Below, one piece after another: positions 1 through 8,264 of a stretch of DNA of 64,000 nucleotides (positions within the stretch are counted from its first letter, which is position 1; each line of letters opens with the position of its first letter). The stretch comes from Kushneria avicenniae (lineage in GTDB: Bacteria; Pseudomonadota; Gammaproteobacteria; Pseudomonadales; Halomonadaceae), in NCBI RefSeq assembly GCF_900112585.1, contig NZ_FOLY01000002.1, positions 558,001 through 622,000 of the forward strand, given 5' to 3'. The translations under genes were made by a program, and so were the position numbers. The notes under the pieces were generated by a model. It had not been told where the DNA came from. It saw only the letters and a list, made by a program, of their open reading frames with translations, and ran no database searches.

Positions 1-897
1 CGCTGCGCCTGCCACCGGGTCCAGCACATGAAGGTAGTAGGGCAGAATGCCGGCCTCGAAAAGCCGTTCCGAAAGCGTCCTGAGCACCTCGACATCATCA
101 TTGACGCCGCGCAGCAGCACGCTCTGATTGAGCAGCGTGACGCCCGCGCCCTTGAGTTTGACACAGGCCTGCACCACGGCGTCATCGATCTCGTTGGCGT
201 GATTGATGTGCAGCACCATCACTTTTTGCAGTCGCGTGCTCGAAAGCCACGCCAGCATGGCGTCATCGACACGATCAGGGATGACGACCGGCAGGCGGGT
301 ATGCAGACGCAACCGCTTGAGATGAGGGATGGCGTCAAGCTCACCAACCAGCCACGCCAGTCGTGTGTCGCTTGAGAGCAGCGGATCGCCTCCAGAGAGA
401 ATCGCCTCGATCAGCGAGTCATCGTCACGCAGATAGTCCAGCGTCCTGTGCCACTGCGCGCGCGAGGCGGCGTGATCCTCATAAGGAAAATGACGCCTGA
501 AGCAGTAGCGACAGTTGATGGCGCAGGCGCCGCTGGTGATCATCAACACCCGCGCGGCATATTTGTGAATCAGTCCGGCCGCGGGGGTATGGTCAGCTTC
601 TTCCAGCGGGTCGGTAACGTAGCCCGCCACCGCACGTGTTTCATGCGCCAGCGGCAGTACCTGACGCAGCAGCGGATCATCGGGATTGCCCTTCTGGATG
701 CGCGACAGATAGGCCTGCGGCACCCGCACCTCAAAGGCCTCATGGCCGCCCATGGCGCCCGGCAGCCAGCGTTCGTCGAGACCGACGGCCGCCAGCAGCG
801 CCTTCGGATTGCGAATGGCGCCGGAGAGCTGAGCCTGCCAGCCCTGTTCCGGGGCGCGGTCAACGGTGGAAGAAGAGATAGTCTGCACAGGCTGCAT
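1..897 (-). CDS. epmB: EF-P beta-lysylation protein EpmB (lysine 2,3-aminomutase family), 3' end cut by the window
   Basis: Radical-SAM enzyme that converts L-alpha-lysine to (R)-beta-lysine, the substrate EpmA attaches to elongation factor P. Reading from the ATG at 897, 299 codons are visible before the window edge; the family is about 340 residues, so roughly 40 C-terminal residues are missing. The radical-SAM cluster motif CxxxCxxC lies at residues 125-132 (C125, C129, C132) within CAINCRYCFRR, as in KamA/EpmB proteins. It is transcribed away from efp, with 137 bases between the two starts, the usual divergent arrangement. The neighbouring efp and epmA make EpmB much more likely than a catabolic lysine aminomutase. 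Confidence 0.93.
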   Translation of the reverse strand, partial: MQPVQTISSSTVDRAPEQGWQAQLSGAIRNPKALLAAVGLDERWLPGAMGGHEAFEVRVPQAYLSRIQKGNPDDPLLRQVLPLAHETRAVAGYVTDPLEEADHTPAAGLIHKYAARVLMITSGACAINCRYCFRRHFPYEDHAASRAQWHRTLDYLRDDDSLIEAILSGGDPLLSSDTRLAWLVGELDAIPHLKRLRLHTRLPVVIPDRVDDAMLAWLSSTRLQKVMVLHINHANEIDDAVVQACVKLKGAGVTLLNQSVLLRGVNDDVEVLRTLSERLFEAGILPYYLHVLDPVAGAA

Positions 898-1034
898 GGT
901 TCGCGTTATCATCGCACACATTCTGATGCGCCGGGCTCGATGCGGTCACCTGACCGATGCCTCGGCGCCTAGTGGTCATTCACTGTCCCAGCAGTACCCG
1001 AGGCTCCGGGCGGCTGCGAACACAACGAGGCGTT

Positions 1035-1601
1035 ATGGCAAGCTATTCTACCAACGAATTCAAGGGCGGTCTGAAAGTGATGCTCGACGGCGATCCCTGC
1101 AACATCGTCGAAAACGAGTTCGTCAAACCCGGCAAGGGTCAGGCCTTCAACCGCGTCAAGCTGCGTAACCTGATGACCGGTCGTACCTGGGAGCGCACCT
1201 TCAAGTCCGGCGAATCGCTGGAAGCCGCTGACGTGCTCGACATCGACATGGAGTATCTCTACAACGATGGCGAGATGTGGCACTTCATGAGAACCGACGG
1301 CTCCTTCGAGCAGTTCGCTGCCGACAAGAAGGCCGTGGGCGACACGTCCAAATGGCTCAAGGAGCAGGTGGTCTACACCATTACGCTCTGGAACGATAAC
1401 CCCATCTCGGTCACGCCGCCCAACTTTATCGAGCTGGAAGTGATCGAAACCGACCCGGGGCTCAAGGGTGATACGGCACAGGGCGGCTCCAAGCCGGCGA
1501 CGCTGTCGACCGGTGCCACGGTTCGCGTCCCGCTGTTCATCAACCAGGGCGAAACGCTCAGGGTTGATACCCGCACCGGCGAATACGTCAGCCGCGCCTA
1601 G
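1035..1601 (+). CDS. efp: Elongation factor P
   Basis: EF-P binds ribosomes stalled at polyproline stretches and promotes peptide-bond formation. The product is 188 residues, the standard length, when started at the ATG at 1035, which follows GAGG at suitable spacing; a longer in-frame opening exists upstream but is not conserved. The loop [10 protein letters not shown] places the modifiable lysine at K34, the residue beta-lysylated in Escherichia coli. All three OB/KOW-like domains are present, ending in the typical GEYVSRA tail. It lies between epmB (divergent) and epmA (downstream, same strand), so substrate and both modification enzymes are encoded together. Confidence 0.98.
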   Translation: MASYSTNEFKGGLKVMLDGDPCNIVENEFVKPGKGQAFNRVKLRNLMTGRTWERTFKSGESLEAADVLDIDMEYLYNDGEMWHFMRTDGSFEQFAADKKAVGDTSKWLKEQVVYTITLWNDNPISVTPPNFIELEVIETDPGLKGDTAQGGSKPATLSTGATVRVPLFINQGETLRVDTRTGEYVSRA

Positions 1602-1619
1602 GGCATGGTGTAGCGTACG

Positions 1620-1651
1620 GCAAGCGCCGGGCCCCATGGCCCGGCGCTTGC
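1620..1651 (+). repeat. Strong inverted repeat between efp and epmA
   Basis: A perfect 14-bp stem (1620-1633 with 1638-1651) closes a 4-base loop CCAT, beginning 18 bases after the efp stop codon. No uridine tract follows, so it is not a canonical intrinsic terminator. It may stabilise the efp transcript 3' end or reduce read-through into epmA, which starts 34 bases later. Confidence 0.6.
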
Positions 1652-1684
1652 GTTGGGCCCTGTTTCATCAACGGATGATCTGTC

Positions 1685-2668
1685 ATGAAGGCCGATGACT
1701 GGCGCCCCGGCGCCACCATGGACGCCCTGCGCGCGCGCGCCGGTCTGATGCGTCATATACGCGACTTCTTCCATGCCCGCGACGTACTCGAGGTGGAAAC
1801 GCCCGTGCTGGGTCGTGCCGGCAGCAGCGACGTGCATCTGGACTCGCTCTGCCTGGACGCGCGGACCATGCACGGTGACGAGCGGTTCTGGCTGCAGACC
1901 TCGCCGGAATATCATATGAAGCGTTTGCTGGCGGCCGGTAGCGGCCCCATCTTTCAGCTTTCCAGGGTCTTTCGCGATGGTGAAACCGGGCGGCGTCACA
2001 ACATTGAATTCACCTTGCTGGAGTGGTATCGACCCGGGTTTGCCCTTGAAGCGCTGATTCATGAAGTGGCCGCCCTGATCGAGACCGTGCTGGGCACCAC
2101 GCTGCCGCAGGTGCGTTTTCGTCGCTATCGCGAGCTTTTCAAGGAACATTTCTCGGTCGACCCGCTGCAGGAGAGCCCTGACACGCTGGTGGCACTGCGT
2201 GATCACGCTGCCCGCCACGCGGGAGCCGATACGACGTCGTGGTCATGCGATGACTGCTGCGATCTTTTGATGTCGCTGGTCATCGAGCCGCTGCTGGGGC
2301 GAGAGGGGCTTGATGTCGTGATGGATTATCCGGCCTCCCAGGCAGCGCTGGCGCGCCGACGCACTGATCATGACGGTGCGATGGTGGCTGCACGCTTTGA
2401 GGTCTATCTGGAAGGTATTGAGCTTGCCAATGGCTTTGATGAGCTGACCGATGCCGATGAGCAGCAGGCGCGTTTTGAGAAGGACAACCGAATGCGCCGT
2501 GAACTGGGCAAGCCGCCGGTGGACGCCGACCAGCAGCTGATTGCCGCGCTTCGCACCGGGATGCCTCAGGGCTGCGGCGTGGCGCTGGGCGTGGATCGAC
2601 TGATCATGCTGACGCTGGGCCTTGAGGACATCGATAGCGCCATGGCCTTTGGCACGGCCCGGTGCTGA
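1685..2668 (+). CDS. epmA: EF-P--(R)-beta-lysine ligase EpmA (PoxA/GenX/YjeA)
   Basis: Truncated class II lysyl-tRNA synthetase paralogue that activates (R)-beta-lysine and transfers it to K34 of EF-P instead of to tRNA. At 327 residues it matches EpmA and is far shorter than LysS, because the N-terminal anticodon-binding domain is absent. Class II motif 2 is visible around residues 96-115 (VFRDGE...HNIEFTLLEWY) and motif 3 near residues 297-310 (GVALGVDRLIML). It starts 83 bases after efp and is probably co-transcribed across a hairpin. With epmB it completes the lysylation route; the later hydroxylase EpmC is not in the window. Confidence 0.96.
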   Translation: MKADDWRPGATMDALRARAGLMRHIRDFFHARDVLEVETPVLGRAGSSDVHLDSLCLDARTMHGDERFWLQTSPEYHMKRLLAAGSGPIFQLSRVFRDGETGRRHNIEFTLLEWYRPGFALEALIHEVAALIETVLGTTLPQVRFRRYRELFKEHFSVDPLQESPDTLVALRDHAARHAGADTTSWSCDDCCDLLMSLVIEPLLGREGLDVVMDYPASQAALARRRTDHDGAMVAARFEVYLEGIELANGFDELTDADEQQARFEKDNRMRRELGKPPVDADQQLIAALRTGMPQGCGVALGVDRLIMLTLGLEDIDSAMAFGTARC

Positions 2669-2698
2669 CCGGATCAGCGTCACATGATGATTCGAGAT

Positions 2699-2727
2699 GC
2701 CCCGTCGTCCTTCCGACCCGGGGCGTT
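2699..2727. terminator. Possible terminator between convergent epmA and the yciI-like gene
   Basis: An imperfect stem pairs GCCCCG (2699-2704) with CGGGGC (2719-2724), extended by internal GTC/GAC pairs, and is followed by GTTT. It sits between two convergent genes where a terminator is expected, but the T-tract is short. Confidence 0.4.
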
Positions 2728-2740
2728 TCAGCTCCTTGAA

Positions 2741-3037
2741 TCAGGCGTTCGGGTCGAGCAGTTTGATCTCACGGATCTCGATATGCTCCCACACCCTGTC
2801 CCTGACATAGGGCTCGGTCTCGAGCCAGGCATCCATGGCCGCCCGGTCTTCAAACTGGAAATGAGCGTTGGAGCCGATCATCCTGCCGTCATCATCCAGG
2901 ATGACGCCACCACTGATGAAGTGCCCCTGATGATAGAGCTCGCGCAGGGCCTTCAGATGCTCCTCCCGACAGCCCATGCGGCGCTGGAGCGCTCCCTCAT
3001 CGGTATAGTCCCGTGCCATTAGAGTGAACTGCTTCAT
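2741..3037 (-). CDS. YciI family protein
   Basis: Small 98-residue protein of the YciI/YCII superfamily, a dimeric alpha-beta barrel fold whose biochemical role is mostly unknown. The N-terminal strand MKQFTLMARDYTD, the central HLKALRELYHQGHFISGGVI segment and the C-terminal EIREIKLL strand match the family layout. A good ribosome site (AAAGGAG) precedes the ATG at 3037. It converges with epmA and lies upstream of psd on neither operon side: the next gene, psd, reads in the same direction but begins at 4011, so this is the downstream gene with a 95-base gap. Function cannot be assigned from sequence. Confidence 0.85.
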   Translation of the reverse strand: MKQFTLMARDYTDEGALQRRMGCREEHLKALRELYHQGHFISGGVILDDDGRMIGSNAHFQFEDRAAMDAWLETEPYVRDRVWEHIEIREIKLLDPNA

Positions 3038-3132
3038 GGGGTGCTCCTTTCAAGAGGGTGAAAATCGATCAGCAGGATGCCGCACATCTTCCGATATTCG
3101 GCACTGCTGCTCTCGGATAAAACATTCAAACA

Positions 3133-4011
3133 TCAGGAAAGCTCTTCGGGAGTGAGCGTATCGGTCGGGATATCGGGATCAGGGGCCAGCTGCTGTCCCA
3201 GACGAATCTTCATGCCGGGCGTGAGCGACTCATTGAAGGTGTAGGCCTTCGGCAGGCACATGACGACAGAAGAGCCGAGGTGAAAGCGGCCCATTTCATC
3301 GCCCTTGCCAAGCGTGACGTCGCCCCTGGCCCAGTCATTGCTGTGGGGTTGGCGCGACAGAGGGGTGACCTGACCCGACCAGACGGTTTCAATGCCGGCG
3401 ACAATCATCGCGCCGACCAGTACCAGCGCCATCGGGCCCAGTTCGGTTTCAAACAGGCACACCAGCCGTTCGTTGCGGGCAAAAAGCCCCGGGACTTCGC
3501 GAGCGGTGGCCTGATTGACCGAAAAGAGCCTGCCGGGGACGTAGATGGTGCGGATCAGACGCCCTTCAAGCGGCATATGCACGCGGTGATAGTCCCGCGG
3601 TGAGAGATAGACAGTGGCGAAGCTGCCATCACGCAGCTCGGCGGCAGCGTCTTCATCGCCGCCCAGCAGAGCGGTCAGCGAGTAGGCATGGCCCTTGGCC
3701 TGCATCAGGGTGCCGTGATCGATGCGCCCGAACCGCGAGAGCACGCCATCAGCAGGCGAGACGATCCCGGAGTCAATGGGGCGGGCATCGGGCTTGAGCG
3801 CGCGGGTAAAGAAGTCGTTGAAGCTCTGGTAGGCGCCGAGGTCGGGTTCGAGCGCTTCGCTCATGTCGATATCGTAGTGGCTGGCAAAGCGCTGGATGAA
3901 CGTATCCCTGATCCAGGGCGTGCGCGAATCGGCAAGCTGTCCGGCAAGGCGGGAAATGGCGTGCTGGGGCAGCGGATATTGCAGCAGGGCAAACAGACGA
4001 TCACGATTCAA
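3133..4011 (-). CDS. psd: Phosphatidylserine decarboxylase proenzyme
   Basis: Makes phosphatidylethanolamine at the inner membrane by decarboxylating phosphatidylserine. The 292-residue product has the self-cleavage motif as LGSS at residues 245-248 (most proteobacteria have LGST); cleavage before S247 would produce the pyruvoyl prosthetic group on the small alpha chain. The catalytic HRVHMP region and the SPADG segment are present. The chosen start is TTG at 4011, preceded by AGG with about 7 bases of spacing; no upstream ATG extends a conserved N-terminus. It lies 86 bases downstream of the rhodanese gene on the same strand, the same pairing I recall from Pseudomonas. Confidence 0.95.
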   Translation of the reverse strand: MNRDRLFALLQYPLPQHAISRLAGQLADSRTPWIRDTFIQRFASHYDIDMSEALEPDLGAYQSFNDFFTRALKPDARPIDSGIVSPADGVLSRFGRIDHGTLMQAKGHAYSLTALLGGDEDAAAELRDGSFATVYLSPRDYHRVHMPLEGRLIRTIYVPGRLFSVNQATAREVPGLFARNERLVCLFETELGPMALVLVGAMIVAGIETVWSGQVTPLSRQPHSNDWARGDVTLGKGDEMGRFHLGSSVVMCLPKAYTFNESLTPGMKIRLGQQLAPDPDIPTDTLTPEELS

Positions 4012-4097
4012 AGGGGCACCTGAAGACAGTCATGAATGAGGGCAATGTGTCATACCCCTGACGACGGCTCAAGAAGACGGCCATCAGGGGCGGTGGA

Positions 4098-4925
4098 TCA
4101 GGTCTCGATGGGCGTATCGTCGCGGTTGCCCCACTCCTGCCATGAGCCGGGATAGGCGCGAATGTTGTAGCCCAGAAGATAGCCGATCATCCAGGTCAGA
4201 CCGCTGCGATGATGGCTCTGACAGTGGGTAGCAATCTCGCCGTCGGCATCGATCTCCAGGGCGGCGAGTTCGGTCACCAGCTCCGAGAGATCCCGCATGC
4301 GTAGATGGCGGCTCTTGTCCATGGTCTCGGTCCACTCAAGATTGACGGCGCCGGGAATATGGCCAAGACGCTGATTGTTGCCCTTGACCCCGTCATACTC
4401 CTCGGGGCTGCGCGCATCCCAGATCACAAGCCCGGGGTCATCAAGACGCTCGATCAGCTCCTCGCGTCGGATGATCAGCTCCGGGCGCTGAATGCGAGCC
4501 TGATAGCGGGTGGGCGTGGGCATTGTCGCATCCCGTGATTCGGGCAGGTTCTCCGCGCGCCAGGCGTGAATGCCGCCGTTGAGATAGGACCATTGATCGT
4601 GCCCCAGCAGGGTCAGCGTCCAGGCCAGACGGCCGGCCCAGCCGCCACCTTCGTCGTCGTAAACGATGACGTGGGTCTGTGGCGTCAGTCCCAGCTCGGA
4701 GAAAAGCGTTGACAAGGCTTTTTCGTCGGGCACGTCGTTGGCGACCGGCGCCTGACCCGACAGCAGGCGACGATAATCGAGCAAGACAGCGCCCGGTACG
4801 TGGCCCTCCTGGTAGCTTTGGGCATTGGCCGGCACATCGATGATCAGAAGATCGGGCGCCTCGAGATGCTCGGACAGCGCCCGGGGCTCGACGATTCGGG
4901 GAAACCTTGGCTCATCCTGTGACAT
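4098..4925 (-). CDS. Two-domain sulfurtransferase (rhodanese, RhdA/SseA type)
   Basis: Tandem-rhodanese enzyme of about 275 residues that moves sulfane sulphur from thiosulfate or a similar donor to an acceptor. The active-site cysteine is in the C-terminal domain within HCQSHHRSG (Cys at residue 235 of the product started here), close to the loop of Azotobacter vinelandii RhdA and unlike the mercaptopyruvate-type CGSGV loop. The N-terminal domain has Asp (VYDDEGGGWAGR) in the equivalent position and is inactive, as is usual. The ATG at 4925 is preferred over an in-frame GTG two codons upstream because AGGAG lies 7 bases before it. Probably co-transcribed with psd. Confidence 0.9.
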   Translation of the reverse strand: MSQDEPRFPRIVEPRALSEHLEAPDLLIIDVPANAQSYQEGHVPGAVLLDYRRLLSGQAPVANDVPDEKALSTLFSELGLTPQTHVIVYDDEGGGWAGRLAWTLTLLGHDQWSYLNGGIHAWRAENLPESRDATMPTPTRYQARIQRPELIIRREELIERLDDPGLVIWDARSPEEYDGVKGNNQRLGHIPGAVNLEWTETMDKSRHLRMRDLSELVTELAALEIDADGEIATHCQSHHRSGLTWMIGYLLGYNIRAYPGSWQEWGNRDDTPIET

Positions 4926-5111
4926 CCTCACTCTCCTTTTGATGACGCGAGCGGGTTAACATGGCACAAGCATTGCACACTCGATGGCCGCTCGCGAACG
5001 GTGGCAGTGCCGGTCTTCAGGGACAGCGGTGTTTTAGTGACACCGACGGCAGGGATATGTCGACAATCAACCAGGTATCATGACGGACAACAGTGCAAGT
5101 GGAGAGTCAGC

Positions 5112-6440
5112 GTGCTCGAATCGTATTTTAAAATAACAAGTCAGGGCAGCAGCGTACGTCGCGATATCCTGGCCGGTATTGCCACCTTTCTGGCGGCCAT
5201 GTACATCATTGTGGTCAACCCGACCATCATGAATGCGGCAGGCATTCCCTTTGCCAGCGCTCTGACCGCCACCGTGCTGGTCAGCTTTTTTGGCAGCCTG
5301 ATGATGGGGCTTTATGCGCGCAACCCGATCCTTGTCGCGCCGGGCATGGGCATCAACGCGCTCTTTACCTACACCATGGTCGTTGGAGCAGGCATCCCCT
5401 GGCAGACGGCACTGGGATGCATCTTCTGGGCCGGCATTCTTTTTGCCGTGCTGGCAGTGCTCAACGTGCGCCGCTACATCATTGATGCCATTCCGGCGCA
5501 GCTGCGCTATGCCATCTCCTGCGGCATCGGGCTTTTCATTACGGTGATTGGCCTGGTCAATGCGGGCTTTCTGGTCAGTAATCCGGCAACCGTGGTGGGC
5601 CTGGGCGAAATGACGCCGACGCTGGTGACCTTTCTGATCGGCCTTGCCATCACCGCCGTTCTAGTGGCGCGCAACATGCCGGGAGCACTGATCATCGGCA
5701 TTGTGGCCACGACGCTGATGGCCACGGCCATCGGTCGGTTCTGGGGCGATGCCAGCGCATTTTCGCCCACGGGGAGCGCGACTCTGGTCAACTTCAACGG
5801 TATCTTTGCCTTGCCGGATTTCAGCGCCGTGGGGCAGCTGGATCTGATCGGGGCGCTCAATATCGCTTACTGGCCGTTTATCTTCGTGGTGCTGTTCACC
5901 ACGTTCTTTGATGCCCTGTCGACCTTTATGGGCGTGTGTCAGGCCGGCAAGCTGCTGGATCGCAACGGCGAGCCGCGCAATATTCGCCAATCCATGATGG
6001 TCGATGCCATGTCGGCTGTCATTTCCGGCCCGTTGGGGACCAGCCCGGCGAATGCCTACGTCGAGTCGGCGGCGGGCATCAGCCAGGGCGGGCGCTCGGG
6101 CCTGGTGGCCGTCACCGCGGCGCTGCTCTTTCTGCCGTTTCTGTTCCTGTCACCGCTTTTGTCGCTGGTGCCCTCGATTGCCACGGCGCCGGCGCTGATC
6201 ATGGTGGGTGTGTTCATGCTCGACCCGATCCGTCATATCAACTGGTACGAATTTGACGATGCCATTCCGGCCTTTATCGCCATGATCCTGATTCCGCTGA
6301 CCTATTCGATCACACATGGCGTGGTCTTCGGCTTTCTGGCTTTCGTGGTGGTCAAGGCAGGCGTAGGCAAGCGTCATGAGATTCATCCGACCATGTGGAT
6401 TCTGGCCGCGTTGTCACTGCTGCTGCTGTTTCAGGAATAG
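5112..6440 (+). CDS. NCS2 family purine permease (AzgA/AdeP-GhxP group)
   Basis: Inner-membrane proton symporter for purine bases, probably adenine and/or guanine-hypoxanthine. The 442-residue product is hydrophobic throughout with about 12-14 membrane segments; the FFDALSTFMG segment and NAYVESAAGISQGGRSG signature are typical of the AzgA branch rather than the uracil/xanthine branch. The GTG at 5112 is taken as the start because GGAGAG precedes it and the N-terminus MLESYFKI aligns with the family; the frame stays open to 5001 without conserved residues. It stands alone between divergent sseA-type and convergent rsgA genes, with its own terminator. Substrate choice cannot be read from the sequence. 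Confidence 0.9.
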   Translation: MLESYFKITSQGSSVRRDILAGIATFLAAMYIIVVNPTIMNAAGIPFASALTATVLVSFFGSLMMGLYARNPILVAPGMGINALFTYTMVVGAGIPWQTALGCIFWAGILFAVLAVLNVRRYIIDAIPAQLRYAISCGIGLFITVIGLVNAGFLVSNPATVVGLGEMTPTLVTFLIGLAITAVLVARNMPGALIIGIVATTLMATAIGRFWGDASAFSPTGSATLVNFNGIFALPDFSAVGQLDLIGALNIAYWPFIFVVLFTTFFDALSTFMGVCQAGKLLDRNGEPRNIRQSMMVDAMSAVISGPLGTSPANAYVESAAGISQGGRSGLVAVTAALLFLPFLFLSPLLSLVPSIATAPALIMVGVFMLDPIRHINWYEFDDAIPAFIAMILIPLTYSITHGVVFGFLAFVVVKAGVGKRHEIHPTMWILAALSLLLLFQE

Positions 6441-6469
6441 GTAGCACCCGGCTTGAGTGATGACTCAGG

Positions 6470-6496
6470 GGCCGCCTTCGGGCGGCTCCTTTTTTG
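6470..6496 (+). terminator. Intrinsic terminator of the purine permease gene
   Basis: Stem GCCGCC (6471-6476) and GGCGGC (6481-6486) around a stable TTCG loop, followed by TCC and six T residues. It begins 30 bases after the permease stop codon. Confidence 0.88.
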
Positions 6497-6519
6497 TCGA
6501 TGCCTGAAGTGTCGAGAGT

Positions 6520-7536
6520 TCAGCGGGGCGGGGCATTGAGTTCGTGCACGATCCGCCGAAAGCTCTCCAGACGCTCGGGAGAAATCTCGCCGTTTTCTGC
6601 GGCGGCCAGAATGGCGCAGCCGGGCTCATGGCGATGGCGGCAGTCGCGAAAGCGGCAGTGACCCAGCCAGGGACGAAATTCGATAAAGCCGTTTTCGACC
6701 TGCTGCTCGTCGAGATGGCCCAGACCAAACTCGCGGATGCCGGGAGAGTCGATCAGGGCGCCGCTGCCCTGACGAAAATGATAGAGGCGGGCGGTGGTGG
6801 TGGTGTGGCGCCCCTTGCGGCTGTCCACGGAAAGCTCGCCCACGGCCAGTGACTCTTCGGGCAGCAGGGCATCAATCAGGGAGGACTTGCCTACGCCGCT
6901 CTGGCCGACGAACACGGCCGTGGTGTCATCCATGGCCGCGATCAGATCCTCAAGCCCGCCATCATGTCGGGTCGAGGCGCCAATGACCGCATACCCCAGC
7001 GCGCGATAGCGACCGGCCAGTGCATGCAGCGCATGGTGTTCATCGAGCAGGTCCATCTTGTTGAGGACCAGCGCCGGGGCGATCCCGGTGGCTTCAGCGG
7101 CCACCAGATAGCGATCGATCAGAAACGGATGCGGCTCGGGTTCCACGGCAAACACGATCATGATGCGGTCAATGTTGGCCGCCACGCTCTTGAGCCTGCC
7201 TCGGGCGTCGGGGCGCTCCAGCGTCGAGTCACGCTCAAGGCGCGCCTCGACCACGCCGCTGCCATCGCCTGCTTCCCGCCAGCTGACCCGGTCCCCGGTG
7301 ACCAGGGTGTCGAGATTGGCCCGCAGATGACACAGATGATGCACGCCGTCGCTGCCTTCCACTTCCATGTTACGACCAAAATGGGCTACCACGCGCCCGA
7401 GCTGCTCGTCGCCATATTCGCCTTGGGCCAGCTGACGCTGATCAAGCTGCTCGCGCTTTTCGGCGCGTCTGGCCCGCTCGGCCTGGACCTTCTCGACACG
7501 CCAGCGCTGCTGGCGGGATAGCTTGCGTTGACTCAT
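6520..7536 (-). CDS. rsgA: Small ribosomal subunit biogenesis GTPase RsgA
   Basis: Circularly permuted GTPase that assists late maturation of the 30S subunit. The 338-residue product has an N-terminal OB domain, then G4 (NKMD, 159-162), G1 (GQSGVGKSS, 211-219) and G3 (DSPG, 263-266) in the permuted order, and a C-terminal zinc site with C294, C299, H301 and C307. The ATG at 7536 with AGGAG four bases upstream gives the expected MSQRKLSRQQ start; the frame remains open further upstream without similarity. It is divergent from orn, with 155 bases between starts, and this neighbour pair is common in gammaproteobacteria. Confidence 0.96.
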   Translation of the reverse strand: MSQRKLSRQQRWRVEKVQAERARRAEKREQLDQRQLAQGEYGDEQLGRVVAHFGRNMEVEGSDGVHHLCHLRANLDTLVTGDRVSWREAGDGSGVVEARLERDSTLERPDARGRLKSVAANIDRIMIVFAVEPEPHPFLIDRYLVAAEATGIAPALVLNKMDLLDEHHALHALAGRYRALGYAVIGASTRHDGGLEDLIAAMDDTTAVFVGQSGVGKSSLIDALLPEESLAVGELSVDSRKGRHTTTTARLYHFRQGSGALIDSPGIREFGLGHLDEQQVENGFIEFRPWLGHCRFRDCRHRHEPGCAILAAAENGEISPERLESFRRIVHELNAPPR

Positions 7537-7691
7537 GAAACTCCTGGACGGTGGTGGGCCTGCGCGCCGGGGCCGATCCCGGCTGGTGGAAAGCGTCGCG
7601 CAATTGTACGCTTTAGGGCATTCGTCTTTCATCCCGGCCGCGGTTTTACGCATCGGGAGAAATCTTTTTTCAAGTCTATCCGGAAAGTGTC

Positions 7692-8237
7692 ATGAGTACT
7701 CAAAACGAACGTCTGATCTGGATCGATCTCGAGATGACCGGTCTGGACCCGGCGCGGGATCGTATTATCGAGATCGCCACCATCGTTACCGACAGCCAGC
7801 TCAATGTGATCGCTGAAGGCCCGGTCATGGCCATTCATCAAAGCGATGAGCAGCTCTCGCTGATGGATGACTGGAACACCCGCACCCACGGCAACACGGG
7901 CTTGACCGAGCGGGTGCGTCAAAGCCGCGTCTGCACGCAGGAAGCCGAGCAGGCGACGCTGCGCTTTCTGGAGCAGCATGTTGAAAAGGGCGCCTCGCCG
8001 ATGTGCGGCAACAGCGTGCATCAGGATCGACGCTTCATGCAGCACGAGATGCAGGCGCTGGAAGCCTTCTTTCACTACCGCAATCTGGATGTCTCGACGC
8101 TCAAGGAACTGGCGCGCCGCTGGAAGCCCTCGATCCTGTCCGGGATCAGCAAAAAGGGCACGCATCTGGCGCTGGATGACATCCGCGACTCCATCGAGGA
8201 GCTGCGCCACTACCGTGCCAATCTGCTGGCGCTGTAG
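7692..8237 (+). CDS. orn: Oligoribonuclease
   Basis: 3'-5' exoribonuclease of the DEDDh family that degrades RNA dinucleotides, including pGpG from cyclic-di-GMP turnover. The product has 181 residues, the normal length. Catalytic D12 and E14 are visible in [11 protein letters not shown], with [11 protein letters not shown] for Exo II and the later [10 protein letters not shown] segment for Exo III. GGAAAG precedes the ATG at 7692. The stop codon runs into eight T residues (8238-8245), and inverted GCGCCA (8205-8210) and TGGCGC (8230-8235) just before it may form a weak terminator overlapping the gene end. It converges with queG. Confidence 0.96.
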   Translation: MSTQNERLIWIDLEMTGLDPARDRIIEIATIVTDSQLNVIAEGPVMAIHQSDEQLSLMDDWNTRTHGNTGLTERVRQSRVCTQEAEQATLRFLEQHVEKGASPMCGNSVHQDRRFMQHEMQALEAFFHYRNLDVSTLKELARRWKPSILSGISKKGTHLALDDIRDSIEELRHYRANLLAL

Positions 8238-8264
8238 TTTTTTTTCGATCTCCGGCCTTTCCGG

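Noticed and set aside
4932-5111. Purine riboswitch or PurR operator upstream of the permease
   Set aside because: No purine-riboswitch core and no ACGCAAACGTTTGCGT-like site could be found; only a small CGGTGT/ACACCG stem (5027-5045) is visible.
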